A stretch of 64,000 nucleotides of DNA, taken from the NCBI GenBank assembly GCA_037976565.1, contig CP137674.1:33793216-33857215 (forward strand). The letters run 5' to 3'. Under the pieces are notes generated by a model that worked only from the letters and a program-made list of their open reading frames with translations, made no database searches and was not told the DNA's origin. The stretch is from Mesocentrotus franciscanus (Eukaryota > Echinodermata > Echinoidea > Camarodonta > Strongylocentrotidae). The translations under genes were made by a program, and so were the position numbers. This document shows positions 39,001 through 49,505 of the stretch, in pieces; positions within the stretch are counted from its first letter, which is position 1, and the number at the start of each line of letters is the position of its first letter.

Positions 39001-41001
39001 GCAGCAACATGCAAAGCGGTAGAACCGTTACTAGCGCAACTATTTACATTAACTCCTACACCGACTAAATACTCGGTAATCTCAAGATGCCCATTCAACG
39101 CAGCGAAGTATAATGCATTTGTTCCAATATTCTTTCTCGTATTCACATCAGCTCCTGTATTGATTAGATATTTGGCAACGTGTGGATGATTTCTCTGTAA
39201 TGCAATTGTTAATGGTGTCCAACCTTCATTATCTTTACTATTTATATAAGCCCCTTTAGTGACCAGATATTTTGCTACCTCCAGGTGGCCATGCCATGCA
39301 GCACTGCGTAGGGAGGTCCTTCCATCGTCAGTAACCTTGTTCACCTCTGCTCCGTGAGTAATGAGATATTTAGCGACATCTAAATGGCCATTCCAGGCAG
39401 CAGCATGCAAAGCAGTCCTTCCGTCATTCCGTCCTTTATTCACATCGGCATCATGACTGATTAAGCATTTAGTGACCTGAAGATGGCCATTCCACGCAGC
39501 GTTACGTAATGCAGTCCTCCCGACGTTATTACCCTTATTCACATCAGCTCCTTGCGTAATAAGATATTCAATTATCTTTAAATGCCCATGTAATGCTGCA
39601 GTGTGAAAGGGGGTGTCATCGTTGTGATTGCCTTTGTTCAGATCACCTCCATTGGTCTTCAGATATTTGATGACATCAAGATGACCATATTCTGCAGCAA
39701 TATGTATTGGCGTCCATCCTTTGTTGGTATCTTTGTTTACATCAGCTTCCTGACCGATTAGATACTTGGTGATTTCAAGGTAACCTTTCTCTGCACTTTT
39801 ATGCAAAGCAGTCCATCCATCCTTGTTACATTCATTCACGTCAGCTCCGTGACTTACTAGTAACTCGGTGACAGCAACGTGGCCATCCTGTAGCAAGGTA
39901 TAAAGCAGTACAGCCATCATTATTGGCCGTCCTGACGTTAGCACCTTCATCTATTAGACATTTGGTTGCACCAACATGTCCAGTTTGTGCAGCAAATTGC
40001 AACGGCGTCATTCCACTATTATCGCGCTTGTTCGCATCAGCCCCATGGCTTATGAGACATTCTGTAACGCGAAGATGACCATTCTGCAAAGCAGTGTGCA
40101 GGGCGGTCAAACCGTCTTTGTCGACCTTATTAAGTTTAGCCCCTTTGTTGATTAGGAATTGGGCGACGTCCACGTGGCCATTCTGTGCAGCAATATGTAA
40201 GGCAGTCCACCCATCCTTATCGCCTTCATTCACATCAGCTCCTTGCTTGATTAACAATTTAATGACATCAACATGCCCATTCCACGTGGCACTCGTCAAG
40301 GGACTCCAACCTTCATTATCGCAACTTTTGAAATCGGCCCCGTGATCAATAAGATATCTTATGACATCAAGATGGCCATTCCATGCAGCAGTACAAGTAC
40401 ATGTTCTACCTCTGTTGTTGCCTTTATGTACATCAACACCTTGTCTGGTAAGGCGTTTGATGATATCAATATGACCCTTCTCTGCAGCAATGTGTAAAGC
40501 AGTACAACCGTCTGCGTCACACTTATTGACATCAGCTCCTCTGTTGATCAGATATTCAATTACACCAAAATGACCCCTCTCTGAAGCATAGTGTAAAGCG
40601 GTGTATCCATCTATTGTTTCCTTATTGACTTCAGCTCCTTCACTAATGACATATTGAACGATATCAATTTCACCACTTTTTGCAGCGATGTGTAAAGCGG
40701 TCATATCGTCATTACTACCAATGTTCACATTAGCTCCATGACTAATCAGAAACTTCATGAAATGAAGTTGACAGTTGAGTGTCGCACGATGAAAAGCAGT
40801 GCAGCCATCAATGTTGCCTTTGTTGACTTCAGCCCCTTTTTTGATCAGGCAATTGGTAACATCAAGATCACCACTTGCTGCCGCAATGTAGATAGGTGTA
40901 AGACCGTGGCCATTCCTTGCATTTACATCAGCTCCTTCGTTTAATAATATTTCTACGTTTGCAATGTCTCCGTCTGCTACGGCTCTATGGAGGAATTCCA
41001 T
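20958..41001 (-). CDS. Giant ankyrin-repeat / ZU5 / UPA / tandem death-domain protein
   Basis: Probably a cytoplasmic scaffold of the UNC5/ankyrin/PIDD-like ZU5-UPA-death class (family knowledge). No transmembrane segment or signal peptide is seen. Exons 5'->3': 41001-34642 (ankyrin array), 34209-34003, 33666-33509, 32864-32830, 28750-28427 (ZU5), 27997-27750 and 27209-27081 (UPA), 26576-26411, 25583-25541, 23571-23288 (death domain 1), 22076-22055, 21746-21492 (death domain 2), 21018-20958 (short tail and stop). All junction phases from 34642 on agree, and the post-array exons total 643 codons plus stop. With the array repaired the protein would be about 2770 residues. The ATG at 41001 starts directly on the first ankyrin repeat; an AG acceptor about 20 bases upstream means an extra 5' exon is possible. 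The nine frameshifts in the array exon leave open whether this locus is intact. The last exon choice is uncertain. Confidence 0.8.
21492..22076 (-). CDS. Death domain 2, two exons (22076-22055 and 21746-21492)
   Basis: A 22-base exon gives EIDLDAA and joins in phase to a 255-base exon beginning HEIPDKTLVAIAGQM. Together they form a second complete death domain with QFYEIGQKLGFKRTELQHI, a helix-4 MFSKWKAS and a closing ALQMLKLVWGSL. It resembles death domain 1, so an internal duplication is likely. The intron before the small exon contains the 500-N gap, and a further exon could be hidden there, although the phases on both sides already agree. Confidence 0.83.
22403..22902. other. Assembly gap, exactly 500 N
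   Basis: Unknown bases in the intron between death domain 1 and the 22-base exon. A round 500 suggests a fixed-size scaffolding gap, so the true length is unknown. Confidence 0.95.
23288..23571 (-). CDS. Death domain 1 exon
   Basis: Encodes a death-fold domain: IELNNIAEGITVDQYYDLG (helices 1-2), ALGFNIQQLDILEYKRF (helix 3), REQAIYDMLVRWKQGQ (helix 4, with the conserved Trp of the W-K motif) and a helical end QLLLIIDSVG. Such domains pair with other death domains in apoptosis and NF-kB adaptors (known). The acceptor AG is at 23572-23573 and the donor GTTCAT starts at 23287. It is reached from ZU5-UPA through a 43-base linker exon at 25583-25541 whose phases match. Confidence 0.85.
23764..23955. 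mobile_element. Truncated second copy of the TTAA MITE of 16421-16826
   Basis: Begins after TTAA at 23760-23763 with AGATAAAGTTGAGTTCTAG. It then matches the reverse complement of about 16620-16826, including GGAATCATCAAAATGATAAG and CTTGGTAAAGTTACAAGCAC. The similarity ends near 23955. It lies inside an intron of the ankyrin-death gene. Confidence 0.75.
24264..24738. mobile_element. TTAA-flanked MITE, 475 bp
   Basis: Flanked by TTAA at 24260-24263 and 24739-24742. Ends AGACCCTGTC and, inverted, AGACCCTATC. No transposase. Sits in the 25541-23571 intron of the ankyrin-death gene. Confidence 0.65.
27081..27997 (-). CDS. UPA-like domain, two exons (27997-27750 and 27209-27081)
   Basis: These follow ZU5 directly, the position of UPA in UNC5, PIDD and ankyrin. 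The first exon holds a GFLELYVNQCAEWWVLIPL segment and VVCTPYVPEFIGRGQEIDI; the second holds VPFDVFLQSGDITVSCKRED. The pattern of alternating hydrophobic strands with P-F-x-V and G-D-I is what UPA domains show. The exons are 248 and 129 bases, phases 1 to 0 and 0 to 0. The next exon, 26576-26411, continues with a beta-rich stretch (SVLLPVMQSKEGSELQLITI) that may complete the domain. Assignment rests on order and pattern, so UPA is likely rather than certain. Confidence 0.65.
28427..28750 (-). CDS. ZU5 domain exon of the ankyrin-death gene
   Basis: Encodes 108 residues that match the ZU5 fold: V-E-L-E-DQGISICFPAGTF near the start, then a beta-rich stretch with ITVAVLLNRPRMSIGDNESV, GIRFDPPDLTFKQPVKITIPH and a closing IASIRHTG. 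ZU5 domains occur in UNC5, ankyrins, PIDD1 and ZO-1, followed by UPA and death domains (known). The acceptor AG is at 28751-28752 and the donor GTAGAT starts at 28426. Phase 1 at both ends fits the 32864-32830 exon before it and the UPA exon after it. I saw no PIDD-type HFS self-cleavage triplet: the end reads RHTG. Confidence 0.88.
29620..29715. repeat. (GT)n-rich microsatellite
   Basis: Imperfect GTGTGT runs in an intron of the ankyrin-death gene. Confidence 0.75.
30575..30859. mobile_element. Possible MITE with 16-bp inverted ends
   Basis: Left AAGGGAGTGTGGCTTG, right inverted AAGGGAGTGTAGCCTG, 14 of 16 matching. No target duplication could be fixed. Interior GC-richer than its surroundings. 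Lies in the intron before the ZU5 exon. Confidence 0.45.
31038..31582. mobile_element. Foldback element, 545 bp, with inverted minisatellite arms
   Basis: Perfect 16-bp inverted ends CAAATAATGCACTGTT. Inside, a second inverted block (AGTTTAGTCAGTGC type) encloses about 330 bases of short degenerate repeats: CCCGGACAACTACCCC-like on the left arm and its reverse complement TAGTTGTCCGGGGG-like on the right, centred near 31240. Lies in the intron before the ZU5 exon. Confidence 0.8.
33509..34209 (-). CDS. Last ankyrin repeats, two exons (34209-34003 and 33666-33509)
   Basis: The first exon (207 bases) encodes two ankyrin repeats (LNGFAAIHHAMHHGYTSVI, then DGQTCLHYAIKLC). The second (158 bases) encodes a final degenerate repeat with YLLENGANPDVRDNNGNLP. 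Phases are 0 to 0 and 0 to 2. Splice sites: acceptors at 34210-34211 and 33667-33668, donors GTACCA and GTTAGT. These repeats sit outside the big array exon and are more divergent from one another than the array units. That suggests an older fixed cap beside an expanding array. A 35-base exon at 32864-32830 links them in phase to the ZU5 exon. Confidence 0.8.
34642..41001 (-). CDS. Single-exon array of about 64 ankyrin repeats, nine frameshifts
   Basis: One exon of 6360 bases of 33-residue ankyrin repeats, each near the consensus G.TALH.AA.NGHL.V.KYLI..GADVNKG. It begins MEFLHRAVADGDIANVEIL and ends at a GTGTGT donor at 34641. The reading register changes near 39893, 38490, 38030, 37535, 37338, 36330, 36027, 35053 and 34910. 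Compared with neighbouring repeats each change is a loss of 1 or 2 bases, 12 in all. Adding 12 gives 6372, an exact multiple of 3. No base-substitution stop was seen inside a register. Either polishing errors in a repetitive exon or real decay could explain this. Ankyrin arrays bind proteins; the ligand here is unknown. Confidence 0.85.
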
Positions 41002-42076
41002 CTTTCCTTCATACGCGTCTAATAATGTAATAACCAACTACAATACGCCCCTGCGTAAGTACTATAACCACCGCTACCAGCTGTCCTCCAATCCAGATTC
41101 TTGTATGAAATACAACGCCTTAATTTACCGTTACTATTTCAAAACCTTCGTTTGCAATATCCAGGTCTCGCCAGTGACAAATGTATCTATATTCCACAAC
41201 CGGAGTGGAAAAATGACGATGTTATGCTAATGATCGCAGGGTAAAAGTGCTGGCGCAGTTGGCGGAATGAGAATTGACAACGAAACCAGAGCATTCTGTG
41301 GGAATGACTATCCAATATTATAAATAATTGCTGTCAAGTGCATTGCATTCGGCCAGATCTTTCATGAGTGCTTAGTTATATCAATATCAATATCTTCCTT
41401 ATGTCAATAAAGGTCGCGTTAACGCGAAGATTAAAGTAAACAAGCTATCAAGATTAATTCGAGTCGTTGATGTTTGTATTTTCCTTTTTTTTACAAATCT
41501 CCCGTGCATGTTTTTTCCCCCTTGTAATAAAGGTTTTCCTTCCATTTAACAAACTTTTTTGTCATTTACCTTCACATTTTCGTTCTGTTTCGTCCCAAAA
41601 CGTTGTGGTCTTGCACATCTCATGGTCAATTTCGTATTTGTTCATGCATTTCCTTTTTTCCCCCGATCAATTTCAAAGTTTTCGATCTAATGTCACAAAA
41701 GTCATATCAATTTTGCCAAGCTAGGCTGCCAACATACAATTGCATGGATCAATGTCATCATTCTCCAATCACTTTCGTCATTCATATTTGTCATCTGATA
41801 AGAAAAATGAAGAGATACAGTACTTTTGCACAGTACTTTTGTCACGATTGATAGTATTTTTGCTGCTGCCCCACTTGCCCATTGAATAAGCATAGCAAAT
41901 TAGGTTACGCGAAATGTCAGTGTTTTTTTTTTTTTTTGGAAACACTACCGATAATAGGCGATATCTGCTGAAGCTAAACTGTCTGCAGAATCAGAACGCC
42001 GCGAGCGAAAACCTAGTTCTTTTAATTATGTAAAATTCACTTTAAATAGACCTTATTGCCGATGTGGGATATAAAA

Positions 42077-42245
42077 CAAATATTAACCTCGTTTACTCGG
42101 GCAATGGATACAAACTATCATCACCTCGGTGATCTCGGGGCTACTATCATCCCTCGCCTCGCCTGCGGCTCGGGATGATAGTAGCCCCGAGATCACCTCG
42201 GCGATGGTAGTTTGTACCATTACCCTCGTAGTCGGTTAATATTTG
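42077..42245. mobile_element. Palindromic element, about 70-bp arms
   Basis: Arms begin CAAATATTAACC and end GGTTAATATTTG. The innermost perfect block (GTGATCTCGGGGCTACTATC with its complement) spans more than 20 bases each side of a short C/G-rich centre. No coding capacity. Confidence 0.7.
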
Positions 42246-43039
42246 CTTATTATCTAATGGTAAAAATCATTACGGGAAGACACCTTCAACTAGGAAACAT
42301 CTTTATGATCCATAAATAGTGCACTACAGTGCGTATACAATAAAGTGTACCTAACTTTAGTAGCTTCTAATTAAGAGGTTATAAGCTATGTGACCTTGAA
42401 TCATATTTCATTGTAAGGGATAATTAATACCCTCTCTAATTGTGCTGCCAAGAATGACTGAACAGCAGGCTTTTCAAAAAGTATTGTCAAAATCCACTTG
42501 TACCAAGTTTGTGCTGAAGAAATGAATGTGGGTCAAAAGTTATGTGTGTGTTATCTCATTCCAAAAATAATTGCTCATTTATTTACATTGAATATTAAGC
42601 AGTTGAAAAGAAATGGTGTTGATATATCAACTCAAACACAAGGAAATGCTTATTACAGTACAAGCAACGTTTATGATATTCTCTTCGTTACGGTGAGTAC
42701 AATCTTGACTTCAGTCGCATCCCGTGTTTAAAGGTAGTGTATCCCTTTCACAGCCAACATCAAATTGTGTAGAACTTTACAGTACTAATGAATATGTCAC
42801 GTATGTCCTATCTGTGGAATTTAAACGTTAGCAGTGTCCTAGTATTCAAATTATGCAAGGAAACCCGGTTACTTTCTAGACTTCACTGTCAGACGCTATT
42901 GAGTGACTGACTGACTTCTTTTTCTTTGGTAAAAACATACATAAAATGAGTTGTAAAGGGTAAATGAGCATTTGTCTACATCAATAAACCACTTGTAATG
43001 GCCGAAATTAAACTGATTGAATCTTTGCGCAGCACAAAA

Positions 43040-43255
43040 CGTACGACCATTTGGTACAAGGGCCTGAAAATCAGAATATTTAATAAAACGACTGCAATCC
43101 CTAAATTCGATTCGACAACTAACGGTCGTTATTTTCCCACAAAAGACATTTTCAAGCCCTTTCATTTTGAGGGAAGTTCTAAATTAGTATTTTCTTTCAA
43201 ATGCCGGTGGAATTTAACCTTTTCATTTTTTTGGCCCGCAAATGGTACATAGGCC
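43040..43255 (+). repeat. Diverged copy of a segment of the duplicated block
   Basis: Shares GGTCGTTATTTTCC-like, TTTTGAGGGAAGTTCTAAAT-like and TTTCAAATGCCG blocks, in order, with 48690-48880 and 52570-52760, but is clearly older. Confidence 0.6.
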
Positions 43256-44220
43256 AGGTAACCCTTCTCATTGAGTGATACAAAATGGATAAAGTTTATT
43301 TGGGATGTTATCTTTTATCATGAAAGTCTGCTGCCAATTTGTTTGATATTTATCATCATATGTGTGTTTTCTTGCATTTGGGTATAGTAACCTTTGAGTT
43401 TTCATTCGCTATTCGAGATAAACAGCATATGCTCCTTACCCGTGTGAAATGGCGCGGCTGACAAGTGAGCAGAGAGAACTTAGATATCATGAGACAAGAA
43501 GTTAGTAGGCTGTTCAAAATAATTAAAGGTTATCCTGTGGATTGAAATAAAGCTCTGTGAAAGCCTAGATACAATGCATGATTTTAAACAATGAAGCACT
43601 GAAGCACGATGTGTAATTTAGCTTTTAAAATGGTTTAAGATCAACGAAGCACGTGCATGTGACCTGACGCACATTCGTTCCTTCAGCCCAAACTTGGTAC
43701 AAGGCGATTTTGAGAACACTTTTTAAAGACCCTGGTGCTCATTCATCCGTAGCAGAAATATTATGAATAGGGTATTATTGGACAGAAAATAAGTTACTCT
43801 TCATCGGGAAATCGATTTCAAAGTGATATATTGGTTATGAATTTTTAATCAGGAAATACCAAAGTTGGGTACACTCTTTTTTATATGCACTGTATTATGC
43901 AATGAACTGAAGGTTAACGTTCATTCCTTCATTTCCTCTCTTTTTTTCTTCTTTTTTTTACATTTCCCAACATAAAATAAATCGATATCACATGATGGCA
44001 TGCGCAGGACATGGTTGATAATCATAAATTAAAAAAAATATATAATAAATAAACAATTACGTAAAAATATCCATAATAGTAATGTACAAGAAATGGCATA
44101 ATTCGATATTTTTTTTTCGATTACCCGGTAACCACCTGAACAAGACAACAGAACATGAAAAGATGTTTGGAAATGCAAAGGCCGATTTTGAAGCCAAAGG
44201 CGCTCCAAATGCTTGCAAAT

Positions 44221-44290
44221 TGACAATAAATGGAACCGAGGAGATTCGAGGCGAGCTTGCCTCGAACCTCCTCGGTTCCATTTACCGTCA
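44221..44290. repeat. Palindrome with 32-bp arms
   Basis: Thirty-two bases pair with their complement with three mismatches around a 6-base centre (GAGCTT). The arms contain AAATGGAACCGAGGAG. Could be a small foldback element or a cruciform-forming site. Confidence 0.75.
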
Positions 44291-44787
44291 ATCTGAACTA
44301 TTATGTTTTAGGGGCCCACATTCTTTTTATCATTTAAGAACAAACATTTTGGCTGTAAATGTTCAAAACCCTCTATGAACAATACAATAAAATATAATAT
44401 AGGTTAAAACCACAGGGGCCCGGAAGTAGTTCCAAATAGGCCTTAAGAATCAGTTACTCGTGGCAGTCAAGACGACTGCTTTAAACTATTTTCGAGGTTA
44501 TGAGCGCATAGTAAATCTCAATTTCAGTAGCAAAATACAACGACACAAAGTGGGTATGAGGCTTTGATGGCGTAATATGTCTAAAGTACTAACAATCTGA
44601 TTTTATGAATTGATCATTAACAATATCACAATTTTTATTGATCACATTATAATACACTACAAATAAACTACCTTACTTAGAAATTTCAGCTTTCCAGGAG
44701 AAAATTTAATTGCTAAAATCAAACAGCTTTTTTGCGGGCTTTGTGGAATAGTCCCGTCTCTGCACTTATTTGTCAAACGTATCTTTG

Positions 44788-47700
44788 CTAAAATAAAGAG
44801 GTATGGAGAAAGAGGGTCCCCTTGTCCTACTCCTTTTCCTACTGGAAAAAATCCAGTTGAAATGTTATCGTTCATTACGCAGCTTTCCGTGTCCCTATAA
44901 AGAACATTGACTAAATTGCAAAAGTTATTTCCGAAATTGAAACATTCCAACAATTCTATTAAAAATTGATGATTTAGATAATCAAAGGCTTTTTTTGAAA
45001 TCGAGACTTAATAAAATGCCCCGATTCGTTTAAACCTATAGTAAAACATAGTCTCGATCACTGTTCTCACAGCTCCTCCGATGTATCTATTTTTAACAAA
45101 GGCAACTTGGTCTGGATGGATTATTGATGGTAAAATAGTTTTAAGTCTCCGCGCTAAGGCTTTAGAACCAATCTTAATATCGACGTTTAAGAGTGTTATG
45201 GGTCTATAATTTCCTATAAACATTTTATACTTGCCCTTTTTTGCTATTAGGGTGATTATGCCTTGTCTCTGTGATGTGGACAGCTTTCCTTGTCTAAAAC
45301 TGAATTTTAGGGTGTCTACGAGCAACGGTCCCAGTATGTTCCAAAATTTACAATAAAACTCGACGGTTATTCCATCATTGCCGGGTGATTTGTTTTTAGC
45401 CATGGCTAATAAAGAAGACGAACATTCTGCAAGGGATAGTTCTTTTTCGCATAAATCATGTTGGTTGGGAGATAATTTTGATATGTTATTTTGCTCCAAA
45501 AACTTACAATTACTAAAAACTCTTGGTTCTTCTGCTTTGTATAAGTCTGAGTAGAATTTTTTAATATGCGCATTTACTTTTAAAGTGTCAGTTAGAATTT
45601 CATCCCCTCTTTTTAACCTGTAAATGGTTGATCGGGCTTTGTTTGCCTTTTCCAGGTTTAAGAAGAACTTACTATGTTTCTCTCCGTATTCGACCCAGTT
45701 GGCCCGGGACCGAACTATTATGTCATGCTATTGGCAATAAATATAAGAATAAACCAAAATATCCAGGGCATAAAGTTAAACGATATTCACGAAATTAAAC
45801 TTTCTATGTACGCAGAGGACATGACAGTATTTTTGTTAAATTTCGAATCATATTCTTATTTAACGGCTATGCTTCATGATTTTCAAAGATGTTCGTCACT
45901 TTCACTGAATTATGAAAAGACGAAGGCAATGTTTATAGGACACTTTAACGTACAAAACCCAGCAATTCCAATAAATATAAAGTTTGATAATGTTTTGACA
46001 ATTCTCGGAATCGATATCTCCTACTCTTTTGAAGATAGAATGGCACAACTCCGAAGAATTTTATCCAATATCAAATCTCAACTGAACTTGTGGAAAGCCA
46101 GGAATCTGTCACTATATGGAAAGTTCAAATAGTTAAAACTTTTACTATTTCCCAGCTGTTATATGTAGCCAGCATAGTTTCCATCCCCGTTTCATTTATT
46201 CATAAGGTTAACACAGTACTATACGAATTCGTATGGGGCGGCCCAGATAGAATAAAACGTGAAGTCTTGGTAAAAGAGTACAATGAGGGAGGTTTAAAGA
46301 TGACTTGTATTAAATCGATTCAAGCTCAGAAAATTAAATGGGTTACAAGACTATTCACGTCAACTTCTATAGGTTGGAAAAACATATGCTTAGAATTATT
46401 TTCATCAGTTGGCGGAGAATACATTTTTATTGTAATTTTGATATGAAATATTCAACATTGAAGTGTCAAACTGGTTCAGGGAAATTTTAGAAACATTGAG
46501 TCTTTTGAATAGAAAACCCGATATTGCTAATCAATGTATTTGGAATAACAAAACTTTCATATCAAACGGAAAATCCATATTTAAACCAGAAATAAAAGAA
46601 AAGGGTTTTGTCAAAATTGCAGATATGTTAGATGAATTTGGACGTCCACTGAGATGGAAAGACTGTAAAGAAAAGGAACTAAAGTTCACTGAGTATTTTG
46701 TATTGTTAGACTGTTATAAAAAGATACCAGGAGCATGGAAGCATTTCTTTTTGCAGCAAAACTATCGCCATCTCGTTTTTCCTTCTGTTTTCTGTGATTC
46801 AGAATTCAAACAAATCCATAACATAACGACAAAGCAACTTTATCGAACTTTTCTAAGACTCAATAACCCAGAAATCTCTAAAGTATTTACTCGTTTCAAT
46901 CAGGTGTATAATATGAATGAGCAACAAGTGTCAAATCTTTTCACTCTACCAGCAAAATGTTACTATTGACTCCAGACTACGAATTACGCACTTTAAAATT
47001 TGAACAATCTAATACCAACTAATGAATGGCTGGCACGTATAAGAAGGAAAAGTAGTTCACTGTGCTCTTTTTGCAATGCGACACCCGAGACAGTGGAGCA
47101 TTTATTTTTTACATGTGCTAAGATAGCAACTTTTTGGAATGCGCTACGCAGAAGAGTGACGAATTTTAATCCCGATTACTTTCTTTCAGGCAAAAACATT
47201 TTATTTGGAATTGCTGAACCAAAAAGTCAAGCCACCTTAGCTTTTAATTTTCTTACTTTACTCGGTAAACAGTTAAATTTACGTTGTAAATATCAAGAGA
47301 TTATGCCTAGTTTGAAACAATTTAATAATTATATTTTGTCTTATAAATCCACTGAAGAAGATATTGCAAAAAAGAAAAACAAATTTGAGAAGCATATGGC
47401 AAAGTGGCAAAACATTAGCAAGTATTTTTGCGTTGCGTAATGATAAACTTTATATGTACAAAATGTTTCAAGGGATAGATGTGTTTGTTTTTTATACGAA
47501 ATGTTGTGGTATATTTGATGTACTATGATTTATTATATAATAGAAAAGGTCAGATTATATCGGGCGTTATGCCCCGGCGGTGCAGCTGAGCCGACTGCGG
47601 ACCGACGGGGGGAGCTATACATGTGCTTTACTTCTTAACCTCTCTCTTTCAATTTAGTGTCGGTCTGATGGTCGTATCGTCTGTGCGGCCGGGGTATGCA

Positions 47701-47880
47701 GAAGTATCATGCTACGTTTTTGTTATGTTACATTGTAATGTGAAATAATATGATTTTAAGTGTAAAACAATGTTTATTTATTTATTTTTCTGCCAAAAAA
47801 ATGTAATGCATACTTTGTGAATTATTGTGTTTTTTGACCAATAAAACTTATCAAAATAATAAAAAAAAGAATATAAAAAA
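44788..47880 (+). mobile_element. Tx1/L1-type LINE copy with 5' inversion
   Basis: The 3' part (about 45715-47880) is on the plus strand with the catalytic motif SMYAEDMTVF, a WGGPDRIKREVL region and a C-terminal zinc knuckle CSFCNATPETVEHLFFTC. The upstream part (45707-44788) is inverted. It reads, on minus, ANWVEYGEKHSKFFLNLEK, SPGNDGITVEFY, GNYRPITLLNVDIKI and QGDPLSPYLFIL, where the plus part resumes. The octamer TATCTTTG flanks both sides (44780-44787, 47881-47888), and an AATAAA and A-rich tail precede the right one. Frames break near 46130, 46450 and 46975, so the copy is dead. Confidence 0.85.
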
Positions 47881-48353
47881 TATCTTTGATTACAAACTAT
47901 GCCCGGAGACTTTCCTTTGATTCATAATGTCCAAATATCAGGATAATAGGAGCTATGAAATGTCTCGTGTAGTGGCGTATCCAGGTCTTGGCTGGGGGGG
48001 GGGGTATCCGATCCAATGATGATTTGTGTATATCAATTTTCATGGGCTTAATGTGCGTGGGGTATAAGTATGTCGACGGATGTTTCTTTTAATATCTCAC
48101 CTCTTCTTGAATTACATTTTTAATTTATAGTGATTTTGAAAGAGTGAACGAGCTAATATTGGAACCATTCCTTGTTTTCATTGCTAATCCCTGACATGTG
48201 CATTGTAATTCATGGATAATCTATTGATTTCCAAAATTAATACAGTGTTTATCTTTCTCCATGTTGGTTTTCGTTAGGTGATATGTTCAGATTTGTCCTT
48301 CTTTAGATTTGTGAAGTAGGGCTTTACCTGTGCTTAACTGATTAATTGAGAGA

Positions 48354-48548
48354 ATGGTACCAATGTGTCCAGGAGTATCTAAGTTAATTCAAGATTATGT
48401 TATAGTTGACTACCAGCAGAGAAATAAGAAATCAAACAACAGATTAGAGCCAATTTTTAAAGCTTGGTTAGATGCCAATAAAAAGACTTGTGACCGAAGG
48501 TTGCAATCCACGTATAACTCAAGGGATAAATGTAAACAGATAAAGTGA
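48354..48548 (+). CDS. Unrecognised 64-codon open frame, copy 1
   Basis: Starts MVPMCPGVSKLIQDYVIVDY, ends RDKCKQIK and a TGA. The same frame at 52231-52425 differs by two bases, both changing a residue (Pro/Ser, Leu/Phe). Lys-rich C-terminal half with two Cys. No domain recognised. It may be a chance open frame inside a recent duplication. Confidence 0.25.
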   Translation: MVPMCPGVSKLIQDYVIVDYQQRNKKSNNRLEPIFKAWLDANKKTCDRRLQSTYNSRDKCKQIK

Positions 48549-48946
48549 ATACTTGGGTTAACATTAACTTTAAATAAATACCTTATGATACTGATGGTCT
48601 TATTTTACGACCTGGTAGTTACCTTTGATATTTGATTTCTCCGAACTCTTCTGTGAAAATCGATAAAAAGACGCTCCCCGATGACAAGGTCTGAAAATCA
48701 GACTATTACTTAGGTTATTTAATCACTTATGTCGAGTTGACAGCTCATGATCGTTATTTTCCAACAACAAAAAAACATTTTCAAACCCTTTCGTTTTGAG
48801 GGGAGTTCTAAATAAGTATTGTCTTTCAAATGCCGTTGGATTTAACTTTTTCATTTTTTAAACCTGCAAATGGGACATAGTACCTTTAAGATAAAGTTAA
48901 TTAATGATCTTTGGATAACATGTGGAGAGGGAGAGAGAGAGAGCGT

Positions 48947-48978
<32 letters not shown>

Positions 48979-49184
48979 ACTAAAATTGATTGGAGGAAAT
49001 AATAGGCAAGTGTAGCTATAAATTCACGATTTCCGTGTAACATAGGCATCGTGGAGATGTACCATGGCAACGCGATCGAAATGACGCCTAGTAATCAAAT
49101 AAAAATACATTTGTTTTCGGTGATCATTGTGATATTTCAGGGAGGGGGGACTGTTAGCGTAGCTGGTTAAAGCCTTTCTAAGAA

Positions 49185-49505
49185 TGAAAAATAATGATAG
49201 TAATAATAAGAACGGTGCTTATAAAGCGCTTTCCACCGACGTCTCTAAGCGCTATAACAAACAAAATACAATGACAAACAATTACATATTTAAAAAAAGA
49301 GAAGAAGAAAACGAAAAACGAAATTACAAATAAATCTACAGAGTAGGCCTACTATACAAAATGAAATATAAATCAATTTGTATTCCTGGATTAGTTCTTG
49401 CAGATAAATTGGTGCCAATTCATGAGTACATTTACAAGTTAAAACCAAGATTTTGTACATAATGCGGCACATCACCGGCAACCAATGCAATTTGCGGAGT
49501 ACTGC
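49185..49505 (-). pseudogene. LINE 3' end relic (CR1/L2-like), copy 1
   Basis: The minus strand reads LHWLPVMCRIMYKILVLTCK and THELAPIYLQELIQEY, the conserved ORF2 C-terminus (HWLPV...RI.YKIL...LAP.YL). It is followed by AGCGCTTTATAAGCACCG and an ATT-rich tail. Confidence 0.7.

Larger units (their letters stand above)
41040..44779. other. Region upstream of the ankyrin-death gene, no gene seen
   Basis: May contain the promoter and a 5' exon of that gene. Otherwise it holds the two palindromes and the old repeat copy listed separately. Confidence 0.4.

Noticed and set aside
35804..40944. Plus-strand open frames opposite the ankyrin array
   Set aside because: They are antisense shadows of the repeat and recur with the repeat period.
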